Source of the DNA: Nakamurella flavida
Lineage (GTDB): Bacteria > Actinomycetota > Actinomycetes > Mycobacteriales > Nakamurellaceae
Direction: 5' to 3'
Assembly: GCF_030811475.1 (NCBI RefSeq)
Contig: NZ_JAUSQV010000001.1
Location: forward strand, 1,449,501-1,513,500
Length of the DNA stretch: 64,000 nt
How positions within the stretch are numbered: position 1 is the stretch's first letter; every line of letters starts with the position of its first letter. Shown in pieces: positions 17,862 to 26,460 of the stretch. A model generated the notes under the pieces. The model was not told the DNA's origin. It saw nothing but the letters and a program-made list of their open reading frames with translations, and did no database searches. Made by a program: the position numbers and the translations under genes.

Positions 17862-20147
17862 ATGACGGACCAGGGCGACGATCCGCGGCGGGGCCCCCGC
17901 CGGTACGGACCGCGCGCGTCCGATCCGCAGGACGCCGGTCGGGCCACCCCGCCGGACGCGACCCGCCGACCCGGCCCGGACGCCGGCATCCCGTGGACCG
18001 ACCGCCCCTCCGGCGCCGACGCCCGCCGCCCGATGGATCCGATCCGGCGCCGCGACGAGCCCTCCCGCCCCGACCCGCGCGCCGCCGACCCCTACCGCGG
18101 CGCCGACCCCTACCGCGGCACCGAGCCCCCGCGCCGCTCCGACCCGTACCGCAGTGCCGACCCGTACCGCGGTGCCGACCCGTACCGCAATGCCGACCCG
18201 CATCGCGGCGGCCAACCCCCGCGTGGCTCCGACCCGTACCGCGGCGGCCGACCCCCGCGCGGTGCCGACCCGTACCGCGCGGCCGACCCCTCCCGCGGGG
18301 CCCTGCCACCGCGGCCGGCGACCCCGCCCGGGGCCGAGCGTCCCGATCAGCGCGCCTGGTCGCAGGCGCCGGCCGATCAGCCGTGGTCCCCGCCGCCCCG
18401 CCGCCCGGCCGGCTCCGGGTCGCGCCCCCGCTCCGTGCCGCCCGCGTCCGGCGCCCCGGCGACCCGGCGGATGACCGCCGCCGACGCCGCCGGTCCCGGT
18501 GCGGCGGCCGGTGTCCCGGCCGGTCGCGGTCGCTCCGGACGGCTCCCGGCCGCAGCGGCCGCCGGCCGTCCCGCCGGTGTCCCGGTCGCGCAGGACCACC
18601 CCACCCGCCGCCGGTCGCTGCTCGTCACGCGCATCGTCGCCATGGTGGCGGCGGTCGCCGTGCTGGCCGGGGTCGGTGTGGCGTGGGCGGTCACGGACTC
18701 GATCCAGGGCAACAGCGGCACGTCCGACGCCGCCAGCAACGCGGGTGGGGCCGGCGTCATCTCCGAGGGCGGCATGACGATCCTGCTGGTCGGCTCGGAC
18801 TCCCGGACCGACGCGGACGGCAACCCGCTCAGCGCCGAGGAGCTCAAGCAGGTGGCCACCGAGGACGACGGCGGCGGCATCAACACCGACACGATGATGC
18901 TGGTGCACGTCCCGCAGGGCGGCGGCAAGGCCACCGCCGTCTCGCTCCCCCGGGACACCTGGATCCCCACCTCGGTCACCGACAAGATCACCGGTCCCTA
19001 CGCGAACGGCACCCAGGGCCAGTACGCCCCGAACAAGATCAACTCGTACTACGCGACGGCGAAGGCGTACACCCAGGAGGCCCTGGTCGCCCAGGGCGTC
19101 ACCGACGCGGCCGAGCGCGAGCGGGTGTCCAACGAGGCCGGCCGCACCATGCTGATCAAGGTCATCCAGGCGTTCACCGGGATGAAGGTCGACCACTACG
19201 CGGAGGTCAACCTGCTGGGCTTCTACCTGCTCAGCCAGGCCATCGGCGGCGTCCCGGTGTGCCTGACCGCGGCCGTGGACGATCCGTGGTCCGGCGCGAA
19301 GTTCGCGGCCGGCCCGCAGGACGTGTCCGGCACGGCGGCGTTGTCGTTCGTCCGACAGCGGCACGGGCTGCCCAACGGCGACCTGGACCGGGTCAAGCGC
19401 CAGCAGGCGTTCCTGGCCGGCGCGGTCGACAAGATCCTGTCCGTGGGCACGCTGACCAACCCGGCCCGGTTGTCCGATCTCACCGCCGCCGTGGACCGCT
19501 CGGTGGTCTTCGACAAGGGCTTCTCGGTGCTGACCTTCGCCGAGCAGATGGCCAACCTGTCCGCCGGCAACATCACCTTCGCGACCCTGCCCACCCGCGG
19601 CGCGGAGGACTCGACGAACAAGGACGCGCTGGCCACCGACCCGGCCGAGGTGAAGGCGTTCTTCGCGGCCATCGTCGATCCGTCGACCGCCGGCAGCGCC
19701 GCCGGGTCGAGCAGCGCCGCGGCGCCGTCTTCGGTGGACCCGGCCACCGTCACCGTGGACATCCAGGACGGCACCGTCGCCGACGGGGTGACCGCCCAGG
19801 CCTCCACCCTGGTCCGCCAGGGCGGGTTCACCCTCGGGCAGCTCGCCGTGGTGCCGGGCACCGACGAGGACTCGGAGACCACCGCCACGGTGATCCGCTA
19901 CCCGGCCGGCATGGAGTCGGCCGCGGCGGCCGTGCAGCAGACCTTCGGGGTGGGCAGCGTCGAGGAGTCCACCGCGGTGGCCGACGGTCACGTCCTGGTC
20001 GTCGTGGGGACCGATCTCCCGGTGGAGGGCACCGGCCTGCGGGCTCCCGCCGCGGCCGTCGTCCCCGCGCCCGCCGCCCTGTCGGCCGCCGCGGTGGCCC
20101 CGGCCGCCGACCCGACCGCCGGCAGCTCGGTACCGTGCGTGAACTGA
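17862..20147 (+). CDS. LCP (LytR-CpsA-Psr) family wall polymer ligase with repetitive N-terminus
   Basis: Membrane-anchored phosphotransferase expected to attach a polyprenyl-linked glycopolymer to peptidoglycan; the M. tuberculosis counterpart in the same position is Rv3267. The 761-residue protein has an Arg/Pro/Asp-rich disordered head of 250 residues (with DPYRxA repeats), one transmembrane helix near 256-278 ('IVAMVAAVAVLAGVGVAWAV'), an LCP domain from about 304 ('ILLVGSDSRTDADG', 'SLPRDTWIP', 'DLDRVKRQQAFL' near 507) and a LytR_C domain from about 630 ('VDIQDGTVADGVTAQAS'). The conserved arginines and aspartates of the LCP pyrophosphate pocket are present. The ATG has GGAGG upstream. 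Confidence 0.93.
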   Translation: MTDQGDDPRRGPRRYGPRASDPQDAGRATPPDATRRPGPDAGIPWTDRPSGADARRPMDPIRRRDEPSRPDPRAADPYRGADPYRGTEPPRRSDPYRSADPYRGADPYRNADPHRGGQPPRGSDPYRGGRPPRGADPYRAADPSRGALPPRPATPPGAERPDQRAWSQAPADQPWSPPPRRPAGSGSRPRSVPPASGAPATRRMTAADAAGPGAAAGVPAGRGRSGRLPAAAAAGRPAGVPVAQDHPTRRRSLLVTRIVAMVAAVAVLAGVGVAWAVTDSIQGNSGTSDAASNAGGAGVISEGGMTILLVGSDSRTDADGNPLSAEELKQVATEDDGGGINTDTMMLVHVPQGGGKATAVSLPRDTWIPTSVTDKITGPYANGTQGQYAPNKINSYYATAKAYTQEALVAQGVTDAAERERVSNEAGRTMLIKVIQAFTGMKVDHYAEVNLLGFYLLSQAIGGVPVCLTAAVDDPWSGAKFAAGPQDVSGTAALSFVRQRHGLPNGDLDRVKRQQAFLAGAVDKILSVGTLTNPARLSDLTAAVDRSVVFDKGFSVLTFAEQMANLSAGNITFATLPTRGAEDSTNKDALATDPAEVKAFFAAIVDPSTAGSAAGSSSAAAPSSVDPATVTVDIQDGTVADGVTAQASTLVRQGGFTLGQLAVVPGTDEDSETTATVIRYPAGMESAAAAVQQTFGVGSVEESTAVADGHVLVVVGTDLPVEGTGLRAPAAAVVPAPAALSAAAVAPAADPTAGSSVPCVN
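18088..18299 (+). repeat. In-frame tandem repeat coding for DPYRxA units
   Basis: Imperfect repeats of about 18 bp built on GACCCGTACCGCGGCGCC encode about nine DPYR-type units interspersed with 'PPRG' units in the LCP head. The translated stretch is strongly basic with regularly spaced Tyr, and likely varies in copy number between strains. Confidence 0.8.
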
Positions 20148-20217
20148 GGCCCGCGCACCGGCGCTGGGCCCGATCGCCGGCCCCGTGTCCTGCCGGGGCG
20201 CAACCCCAGGAGCACCC

Positions 20218-21021
20218 GTGACACATCCAGGAACGCCCCCCGGTTCGGCGGGCAGCGTCACCGTCGCCCTGCTCGGTCCCCTGCTGGCGCTGGATCCGCA
20301 CCGGCCGCGGGTGACGTCCTACACGCTGGCCGGCGGCCGGACCGAGCTGTCGACCGCGTCGCTGGCCAACTGGGCCGCGAAGGTGGCCGGGCTGCTGGTC
20401 GACGAGCTGGGGCTGCCCGTCGGCGCCCGGGTGGTCGTCCGCACGGGCGAGCGGTGGCAGACCGCCCCGATCCTGCTGGGCGCCTGGTGGGCCGGGATGA
20501 CGGTCACCGAGTACGAGGACCCGGACCTGGACGGCGGGCCCGAGGAGTCGGTGGCCTTTCTGCGGGCCGGCGAGGACTCCGGCTGCGACGAGGTCTTCCT
20601 GGTCTCCGACGACCCACTGGGCGAACCGGCCACCGGCCTGGAGGCCCACCAGCGGGACTTCACCACGGCGGTGCTGCCGCAGGCCGACCACTTCGTCCCC
20701 CGCGGACTGCCCCGTGGGGACGACGCGCCCGCGGTGCTGCTGGCCGGCGGCGGTTCGGTCGGGGTGCGCGAGATCCTCGAGCGGGCCGGCGCGGCCGCCG
20801 AGCGTCTCGGGGTCGGCGGGCGGCTGCTGTCCGGGACGCCCTGGACCCTGCCCGACGGGGTGGTCGACACCCTGCTCGCCGCCCTGGCCGCGGACGGCTC
20901 GGTGATCCAGGTGCCGGCCGGCCCGGAGGTGGAGGCGGACTGGACGGCCCGCATCGCCACCGGCGAGAAGGCCGCCGCTACAACGGGCATCGACGTGGCC
21001 GGACTCCCCCGGCTCGACTGA
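20218..21021 (+). CDS. TIGR03089 family protein
   Basis: A 267-residue protein of the actinobacterial TIGR03089 family, which looks like a small relative of the AMP-binding (acyl-adenylating) N-domain but lacks the catalytic core; its function is unknown. Recognisable are 'VTSYTLAGGRTELSTASLANWAAKVAGLLVDELG' (as region 20-55), 'ARVVVRTGERWQTAPILLGAWWAGMTVTEYE' after it, and a weak 'LLAGGGSVG' loop where the P-loop of adenylating enzymes would be. GTG is chosen as start because AGGAG lies 7 nt before it. It follows the LCP gene as in M. tuberculosis (Rv3267-Rv3268), hinting at a link to wall assembly. Confidence 0.85.
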   Translation: MTHPGTPPGSAGSVTVALLGPLLALDPHRPRVTSYTLAGGRTELSTASLANWAAKVAGLLVDELGLPVGARVVVRTGERWQTAPILLGAWWAGMTVTEYEDPDLDGGPEESVAFLRAGEDSGCDEVFLVSDDPLGEPATGLEAHQRDFTTAVLPQADHFVPRGLPRGDDAPAVLLAGGGSVGVREILERAGAAAERLGVGGRLLSGTPWTLPDGVVDTLLAALAADGSVIQVPAGPEVEADWTARIATGEKAAATTGIDVAGLPRLD

Positions 21022-21035
21022 TCCGGTGACTCGTC

Positions 21036-21064
21036 AGGGCCCGGCGGGTGACCCGCCGGGCCCT
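21036..21064. terminator. Bidirectional terminator
   Basis: A perfect 13-bp stem (AGGGCCCGGCGGG / CCCGCCGGGCCCT) with a TGA loop, followed on the plus strand by GTTCTCTCC. It sits between convergent genes and can stop both the TIGR03089 and galM transcripts. Confidence 0.9.
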
Positions 21065-21107
21065 GTTCTCTCCCTGCCGGTGGCCCGGGCTGTCAGCGCC
21101 TTCGGTG

Positions 21108-22121
21108 TCAGCGCGCGTCGGTGGAGAAGCGGTAGAGGGACAAGTGCCCGTACTCCTCCCCCGGCCGGAGCACGGTGGACGGGAAGTCCGGACGGTTGGG
21201 CGCGTCCGGGAAGTGCTGGGGCTCCAGGCAGATCGCGTCGCCCTGCCGGACCAGCCCGGTGCGGTCGGCCTGGGTCCCGTCGAGCTGGTTACCCGTGTAG
21301 ACCTGCACACCGGGTTGATCGGTCCACAGCTCCATCACCCGACCGCTCGCCGGGTCGGCCAGCCGGACGGCCCGCTGCGGGTGGCCGGGGGTGCGCGCAC
21401 CGTCCAGGACGAAGCAGTGGTCGTAGCCCTTGCCGATCCGCAGCTGCTCGTCGTCGTCCCGCCAGCGCGCGCCGATCGCGGTCGGGGTGCGGAAGTCGAA
21501 CGGGGTCCCGTCGACCGGGGCGACCCCGACGGTCGGCAGGAACTCCTCGTCCGTCGGCAGGTACCCGGAGGCGAACACCTGCAGCAGCTGGTCGGCCACC
21601 GGCGCCGGGCGGCCGGCCAGCGAGAAGTAGGCGTGGTTGGTCAGGTTGACCACGGTGGGCGCGTCGGTGGTGGCGACGACGGTGACGGCGAGATCGCTGC
21701 CGTGCACGGTGTACCGCACGGCCACCGTGAGCGTGCCCGGGAAGCCCATGTCGCCGTCCGGGCTGACCAACGAGAAGGTGACCGACTGGCCGTCCTCCCG
21801 GTCGGTCACCGGGCTGGCCTCCCAGACCTGCCGGTCGAAGCCGACCTGCCCGCCGTGCAGGGCGTTGCGGCCCTCGTTGACCGGTACCCGGTACTCGGCG
21901 CCGTCCAGGGTGAAGGCGCCGCCCGCGATGCGGTTGGCGTACCGGCCGATGGTGGCGCCGAAGAACGCGGTGTTCACGCGCCAGCCGGCCTCGTCGTCGG
22001 TCCCGACCACCACCTCCCCCGGCCGACCTTCGCGATCGGCGGTGCGCACGGAGACGAGCCGGGCGCCGTACGCGGCGACGCCGACCTGCAGATGGTCACT
22101 GGACAACGAGATGACGGTCAC
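21108..22121 (-). CDS. galM: Aldose 1-epimerase
   Basis: Interconverts alpha and beta anomers of aldohexoses such as glucose or galactose. The 337-residue sequence has the family's catalytic features: a histidine in 'NEGRNALHGGQVGFDRQVW', the general acid histidine in 'VNLTNHAYFSLAG', and the catalytic glutamate region 'CLEPQHFPDAPNRPDFP' followed by 'VLRPGEEY'. Start at GTG is supported by a TAGAAA hexamer ending 6 nt upstream, indicating a leaderless message. It is a single-gene unit facing the TIGR03089 gene across a strong terminator. Confidence 0.94.
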   Translation of the reverse strand: MTVISLSSDHLQVGVAAYGARLVSVRTADREGRPGEVVVGTDDEAGWRVNTAFFGATIGRYANRIAGGAFTLDGAEYRVPVNEGRNALHGGQVGFDRQVWEASPVTDREDGQSVTFSLVSPDGDMGFPGTLTVAVRYTVHGSDLAVTVVATTDAPTVVNLTNHAYFSLAGRPAPVADQLLQVFASGYLPTDEEFLPTVGVAPVDGTPFDFRTPTAIGARWRDDDEQLRIGKGYDHCFVLDGARTPGHPQRAVRLADPASGRVMELWTDQPGVQVYTGNQLDGTQADRTGLVRQGDAICLEPQHFPDAPNRPDFPSTVLRPGEEYGHLSLYRFSTDAR

Positions 22122-22194
22122 CGGGTGTTTCTACCCGACGGGCCGACCCGCCCGTCCGGTCCGGACCGTGCCGGGGCCAGGACAGGCACCCCGG

Positions 22195-22392
22195 TCAGCT
22201 CGCTCCGTCGAGCACGAGACCCAGGTAGTCGTCGACGTCGGGACCCCGTTCCTCGGCGGGTGCGCCGCTCCGGACGGACCCGGGTGGGCCGGCGGGGGCG
22301 GCGCCAGCAGGGGCAGCCGGCAGGACGGCGAACGCGCCGGCCGCCAGGGTGATGCCGAGGACGGCGGCGAAGCGGGTCGGGATGCTGGGCAT
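22195..22392 (-). CDS. Small secreted protein (hypothetical)
   Basis: A 65-residue product with an N-terminal signal peptide: 'MPSIPTRFAAVLGITLAAG' then a hydrophobic run and an 'AGAAPAG' cleavage region near residue 30. The mature part is about 35 residues, acidic at the end ('EERGPDVDDYLGLVLDG'). GGGAGG lies 10 nt before the ATG, which supports real translation. I recognise no family. Confidence 0.55.
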   Translation of the reverse strand: MPSIPTRFAAVLGITLAAGAFAVLPAAPAGAAPAGPPGSVRSGAPAEERGPDVDDYLGLVLDGAS

Positions 22393-22500
22393 GGGGTGTG
22401 GTCCTCCCGGTGGTCCGGCCGACTGCCGGGTACCGGGAGAACGGTAGGCAGTCTCCACGTGTGGCGCGGCTGTCACACGGCCGATCCGGACGGGCCGGGC

Positions 22501-22815
22501 CTAGGCCGGCAGGCCTACCGCGGCCCCGGCGTCCGGGCCCGCCGGCGGAGCAGTCGCCGGGCGCCGCACCGCCCGATCCCGTCGGGTGCGGTAGGCCCCC
22601 CGCACCGCGCCGATCGAGCACCACGACCCGAGGGACAGGATCGACCCGGCCGACCCGATGGACAGCAGGGAGCCACTGGACCCGATCGAGAGCACGGAAC
22701 CGACCGAACCGAGCGAGAGCAGGGAGCCGGCGGATCCGGGCGATCGCCACGACCCGACCGACGAACGCCCCCGATCGGTCGGTCCGGGCAGCCGTTCGAG
22801 GGCGGCGTTCGTCAT
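22501..22815 (-). CDS. Small protein with five GSxLSxGSx nonapeptide repeats
   Basis: A 104-residue protein of unknown function. Residues about 22-70 consist of five consecutive nine-residue units of the form G-S-[LVI]-L-S-[LI]-G-S-x (for example 'GSVLSIGSS', 'GSLLSIGSA', 'GSILSLGSW'); the first, 'GSWRSPGSA', is degenerate. The regular small/hydrophobic alternation would suit a stacked beta-solenoid coil. The C-terminal third is basic then Pro/Ala-rich ('RGAYRTRRDRAVRRP'). No signal peptide. The start is uncertain: no good ribosome site precedes this ATG, and a GTG 36 bp upstream is possible. Confidence 0.5.
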   Translation of the reverse strand: MTNAALERLPGPTDRGRSSVGSWRSPGSAGSLLSLGSVGSVLSIGSSGSLLSIGSAGSILSLGSWCSIGAVRGAYRTRRDRAVRRPATAPPAGPDAGAAVGLPA

Positions 22816-22855
22816 GACGTCAGGGTGCCCCACGACGGCGTGGCGGACCACCGGG

Positions 22856-22871
22856 GCCGCGCGTGCGCGGC
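22856..22871 (-). terminator. Short hairpin after the acyl-CoA dehydrogenase gene
   Basis: GCCGCG / CGCGGC stem with a 4-nt loop, starting 3 nt beyond the stop codon. Confidence 0.45.
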
Positions 22872-22874
22872 GGG

Positions 22875-24041
22875 TCAGCGCAGCAGCGCCCGCGCCATCA
22901 CCAGTCGCTGCACCTGGTTGGTGCCCTCGTAGATCTGGGTGATCTTGGCGTCGCGCATCATCCGCTCGACCGGGTAGTCACGGGTGTAACCGGCGCCGCC
23001 GAGCAGCTGGACGGCGTCGGTGGTCACCTTCATCGCGGTGTCCGAGGCGAGGGTCTTGGCCGCCGAGGCCAGGAAGGTCGCGTTGGCGTCGCCCCGCTCG
23101 GTGGCCGCGGCGGCCTGGTAGACCAGCGTGCGCGACGCCTCCACGGCCATGGCCATGTCGGCGATCATGAACTGCAGGCCCTGGAACTCGGCCAGGTGCC
23201 GGCCGAACTGCTTGCGCTCCTTGACGTACGCAACGGCGACGTCCAGCGCGCCCTGGGCGAGCCCGACGGCCTGGGCGCCGATGGTGGGCCGGGTGTGGTC
23301 CAGGGTGGCCAACGCGGTGCGGAAACCGGTGCCGGGTTCGCCGATGATCCGATCCCCGGGGATGCGGCACTGCTGCAGGTGGATCTCCCGCGTGGGTGAG
23401 CCCTTGATACCGAGCTTGCGCTCCTTCGGGCCGACCTCGAAGCCGGGGTCGTCCGCGTGCACGACGAATGCCGAGATGCCCTGCGCCGGCTTGGCCGCGT
23501 CGGGATCGGTGACGGCCATGACGGTGTACCAGCGGGACACCCCGGCGTTGGTGATCCACGCCTTGGTGCCGTTGAGCACCCAGTCGTCGCCGTCGCGGAC
23601 GGCGCGGGTGCGCATGGACACCGCGTCCGACCCGGCCTCCCGTTCGGACAGCGCGTAGGAGATGGTCGCCTCGCCCGACGCGATCGACGGCAGCACCTGC
23701 GCCTTGAGCTCCTCCGACGCCGACAGGATGATCGGCATCGAGCCGAGCTTGTTGACGGCCGGGATGAGGGAGCTCGACCCGCAGACCCGAGCCACCTCCT
23801 CGATGACGATGACGGTGGTGACGGCGTCCGCGCCGGCCCCGCCGTACTCCTCGGGGATGTGCACGGCGTTGAAACCGGTGCTCACGAGAGCCTTCTCGGC
23901 CTCGACGGGATAGCGCTCGCGCTCGTCCACGTCGGCGGCGTGCGGAGCGATCTCGGCCTCGGCGATCTCCCGGACGGCGGCGCGGATGTCGCGCTGGTCC
24001 TCGGTGAGGGCGAACAGGGCGGTCTCGGCGGACGGGCTCAC
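22875..24041 (-). CDS. Acyl-CoA dehydrogenase (FadE25-like)
   Basis: FAD enzyme introducing a trans-2 double bond into an acyl-CoA. The 388-residue protein has the family signatures '[19 protein letters not shown]' and '[23 protein letters not shown]', with the catalytic glutamate in '[15 protein letters not shown]' at the C-terminus, the short/medium/branched-chain position. GTG is taken as start because AAGGAG stands 8 nt upstream. In M. tuberculosis the equivalent gene (fadE25, Rv3274c) lies next to purE-purK; here about 5 kb of other genes intervene. Substrate chain length cannot be read from sequence. Confidence 0.94.
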   Translation of the reverse strand: MSPSAETALFALTEDQRDIRAAVREIAEAEIAPHAADVDERERYPVEAEKALVSTGFNAVHIPEEYGGAGADAVTTVIVIEEVARVCGSSSLIPAVNKLGSMPIILSASEELKAQVLPSIASGEATISYALSEREAGSDAVSMRTRAVRDGDDWVLNGTKAWITNAGVSRWYTVMAVTDPDAAKPAQGISAFVVHADDPGFEVGPKERKLGIKGSPTREIHLQQCRIPGDRIIGEPGTGFRTALATLDHTRPTIGAQAVGLAQGALDVAVAYVKERKQFGRHLAEFQGLQFMIADMAMAVEASRTLVYQAAAATERGDANATFLASAAKTLASDTAMKVTTDAVQLLGGAGYTRDYPVERMMRDAKITQIYEGTNQVQRLVMARALLR

Positions 24042-24109
24042 GAGCAGGCTCCTTCGACTGTCGGGCGGTGTCGGCGGGCCGACCCGGGCCGATGCTACCG
24101 GCCGGTAAC

Positions 24110-25075
24110 TTACTCGGCCAGGGTCGTCGGGAGGGCGTGCCGCTCCGCCATCTCCCGGGCCAGCCGGGCCACCCGCTCCCGGGCCTCGGGCGGATCCAGC
24201 ACCTGGATGTGGTCGGCGAACTGCAGCAGCTGACGGACCGATTCGACATCGGGGTACCGCAGGGTGACCCGGCACCAGCCGGCGACCGGGTCACCGACCT
24301 CGTGGATGCGGGAGCCGAGGATGCGCCGGGCGAGATCGAGGCGACTCGCCCGCAGCCGCGTGGTGACCGTGACCCGACCCGGGGTCTCGGTCCGGGCGCG
24401 CAGCTCGGCCCACACCGCGGCCAGACTGCACCCCGGGCGCAGCACGGCGGGCTCGGGCAGCAGCTCGTGGGTCTCCAGCCGCTCCAGGGCGAACAGGCGC
24501 GCGACCCCGTCCTCGTCGGCCACCAGATACCAGCGGCCGGCCTTGCCGGCCAACCCGTACGGATCGACGACCGTCGACGCCGACCGGGTCTCGGCGCTGC
24601 GCCGGTACCGGACGGACAGTCGTCGGCCGGCGCGGAGATCGAGGGCCAGGGCGGCGACGTCGGCCCCGCCGGGCGGGTCGGCCAGCCATGCCGTGTTGTC
24701 GACCACGACGAGATCGGCCAGCCGCCCCCGGTCGCCGGGCGCCTCCTGCCGGGCGGCCATCTTGCGCAGCGCCCGCTCGTGGGCTGCGGACAGCCCGAGT
24801 CCGTGGAGCTGCGCGTCGTCCAGACCGGTCACGGACAGGGCCTCGCGCTCGGGCGGGTCCAGGTGGGAGACGTTCAACCGGGCGCCGGGGAGCAGCACGA
24901 TCCCGCCGTGCCGGCCGCGTTCGGCGTACACCGGCACCCCGCCCGTCGACAGCACCCCGACGTCGCGCAGCACGGTGCGCCGCGACACCCCGAGCTGCCG
25001 CGCCAGTTGCGCGGTGGTGACCCGGTGGCGGGTCTGCAGGATCAGCAGGAGGTCGAGCAGCCGGGAGCTGGTCAT
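24110..25075 (-). CDS. WYL-domain transcriptional regulator
   Basis: DNA-binding regulator of 321 residues. An N-terminal winged helix ('[19 protein letters not shown]', then '[19 protein letters not shown]') is followed by a WYL domain from about residue 135 containing '[15 protein letters not shown]', '[19 protein letters not shown]' with the namesake W-Y-L, and a WCX-type C-terminal extension. WYL proteins sense ligands, often nucleotides or nucleic acid fragments. It is divergent from the VOC gene with an 89-bp shared promoter region; a GAGAAT hexamer 6 nt before the ATG suggests a leaderless message. The target is unknown, the VOC gene being the obvious candidate. Confidence 0.92.
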   Translation of the reverse strand: MTSSRLLDLLLILQTRHRVTTAQLARQLGVSRRTVLRDVGVLSTGGVPVYAERGRHGGIVLLPGARLNVSHLDPPEREALSVTGLDDAQLHGLGLSAAHERALRKMAARQEAPGDRGRLADLVVVDNTAWLADPPGGADVAALALDLRAGRRLSVRYRRSAETRSASTVVDPYGLAGKAGRWYLVADEDGVARLFALERLETHELLPEPAVLRPGCSLAAVWAELRARTETPGRVTVTTRLRASRLDLARRILGSRIHEVGDPVAGWCRVTLRYPDVESVRQLLQFADHIQVLDPPEARERVARLAREMAERHALPTTLAE

Positions 25076-25164
25076 CCCGGGATTCTCGCCGGTATAGGTG
25101 ACAGGTTCCGGCGCGATGACCCGATGAGCTGTCCGGGCATCGACCGCCGACCCGGGAGGCACCC

Positions 25165-25530
25165 GTGCCCGCACCGAACCTGTTCCTGATCTACGTCCGC
25201 GACGCGGCGGCCGCCACCGCGTTCTACACCGATCTGTTCGACATCGAACCGACGTTCACCAGCCCCCGGTACGTCGCGTTCGAGGCCGCCCCGGGCGTGC
25301 TGTTCGCCCTGTGGACGGGGCGCAGCGAGCATGCCGTCCCCGGTACACCGCGCACCTGCGAGGTCGGGCTGATTGTCCCCGGACCGGCTTCGGCGGTGGA
25401 CGGGATCCACGCCCGGTGGGTGGAGAAGGGGGTGAGGATCGTCGAACCGCCGCACGACGACGTGTTCGGGCGGACCTTCGTGGCCACCGACCCCGACGGC
25501 AACCTCATCCGCGTCTCCCCGCTGGACTGA
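25165..25530 (+). CDS. VOC (glyoxalase/bleomycin-resistance fold) family protein
   Basis: A 121-residue single-domain VOC protein with two beta-alpha-beta-beta-beta modules: 'LFLIYVRDAAAATAFYTDLF' at the start, 'PRYVAFEAAPGVLFALW' in module one and 'GRTFVATDPDGNLIRVSPLD' at the end, the usual dimer metal-site edge. The GTG start has GGGAGG a few bases upstream. Closely related proteins are annotated as drug-resistance or dioxygenase-like, but substrate cannot be deduced. Adjacent, divergent WYL regulator. Its stop lies 3 bp from the stop of the convergent sigma factor gene. Confidence 0.85.
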   Translation: MPAPNLFLIYVRDAAAATAFYTDLFDIEPTFTSPRYVAFEAAPGVLFALWTGRSEHAVPGTPRTCEVGLIVPGPASAVDGIHARWVEKGVRIVEPPHDDVFGRTFVATDPDGNLIRVSPLD

Positions 25531-25533
25531 GGG

Positions 25534-26460
25534 TCAGCGGGCCAGCGGGTGCTCCGTGCCGGCCCCGGCGAGCTTGTCCGGGTTGCGGACGAAGAGGACC
25601 TGGGCGATGCGTCCGTCGCTGACGACCAGCTGGACGACCGAGTCGAGCCCGTCCGCGGAGTGCACCAGCCAGCCCGGAGCGCCGTTGACCGAGCGGAGCT
25701 CCACCCGGAACGGGTCGTTCTTCGCCACCACCCCGAGCAGGAACCGGCTGACCGGGTCGGCGCCGTGCAGGGGTCGGCGGGCGGCCTGGCGCTTGCCGCC
25801 GCCGTCGGACAGCAGCACGACGTCCGGGGCCATCAGGTCCATCAGCGCCTGCAGATCGCCGGTGCCCAGGGCGCCCAGGAATCCGGCCATCGCAGATTCC
25901 AGGGCGGCCGGGTCGGGGTCGAAGCGGGGGCGGCGGGCCCGGACGTGTTCGCGTGCCCGGTGTGCGGTCTGCCGCGCCGCGGCCGCCGAACAGCCGACAG
26001 CCACGCCGATCTCGTCGTGGTCGAAGCCGAAGACCTCCCGCAGCAGGAACACCGCCCGCTCCCGCGGCGTGAGGGTCTCCAGCACGACGAGCATGGCCAT
26101 CGACACCGACTCGGTGAGCAGCACGTTGTCCAGCAGGTCCGGGGCGGTGAGCAGCGGTTCAGGGAGCCACGGGCCGACGTAGTCCTCCCGTTGCCGGCTC
26201 AGCGTGCGCAGCCGGTTCAGGGCGAGGCGGGTGGTGATCCGGGCCAGGTAGGCCCGCGGGTGGCGGATCTGCTCACCGTCGGGATCCCCGGCCGCACCGG
26301 ACCACCGCACCCAGACGTCCTGGACGACGTCCTCGGCGTCGGCGGCCGAGCCGAGCATCTCGTAGGCGATGGTGAACAGCAGGGCCCGGTGGGCGGTGAA
26401 CACGGCGGTGGGGTCGTCGACCGGATCGCCCGGGTCGGGAGCACCCGGTGGCTCGGTCAT
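25534..26460 (-). CDS. sigJ: ECF41-group RNA polymerase sigma factor (SigJ-type)
   Basis: A 308-residue extracytoplasmic-function sigma factor with a fused SnoaL-like C-domain that regulates its own activity in place of a separate anti-sigma factor. Region 2 is 'AHRALLFTIAYEMLGSAADAEDVVQDVWVRW' (as residues 23-53) and region 4 includes 'RERAVFLLREVFGF' and 'AVGCSAAAARQTAHRAREHV'. Two hallmarks of ECF41 are present: WLPEP in the linker (residues 98-102) and DGGGK in the SnoaL domain (219-223). Its ATG overlaps the stop of the carboxymuconolactone-decarboxylase-like gene (ATGA). ECF41 factors are typically encoded beside such enzymes and transcribe them. Confidence 0.94.
   Translation of the reverse strand: MTEPPGAPDPGDPVDDPTAVFTAHRALLFTIAYEMLGSAADAEDVVQDVWVRWSGAAGDPDGEQIRHPRAYLARITTRLALNRLRTLSRQREDYVGPWLPEPLLTAPDLLDNVLLTESVSMAMLVVLETLTPRERAVFLLREVFGFDHDEIGVAVGCSAAAARQTAHRAREHVRARRPRFDPDPAALESAMAGFLGALGTGDLQALMDLMAPDVVLLSDGGGKRQAARRPLHGADPVSRFLLGVVAKNDPFRVELRSVNGAPGWLVHSADGLDSVVQLVVSDGRIAQVLFVRNPDKLAGAGTEHPLAR

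Noticed and set aside
18377-18991. Minus-strand open frame opposite the LCP transmembrane region
   Set aside because: Antisense to the strongly supported LCP protein with no independent signals.
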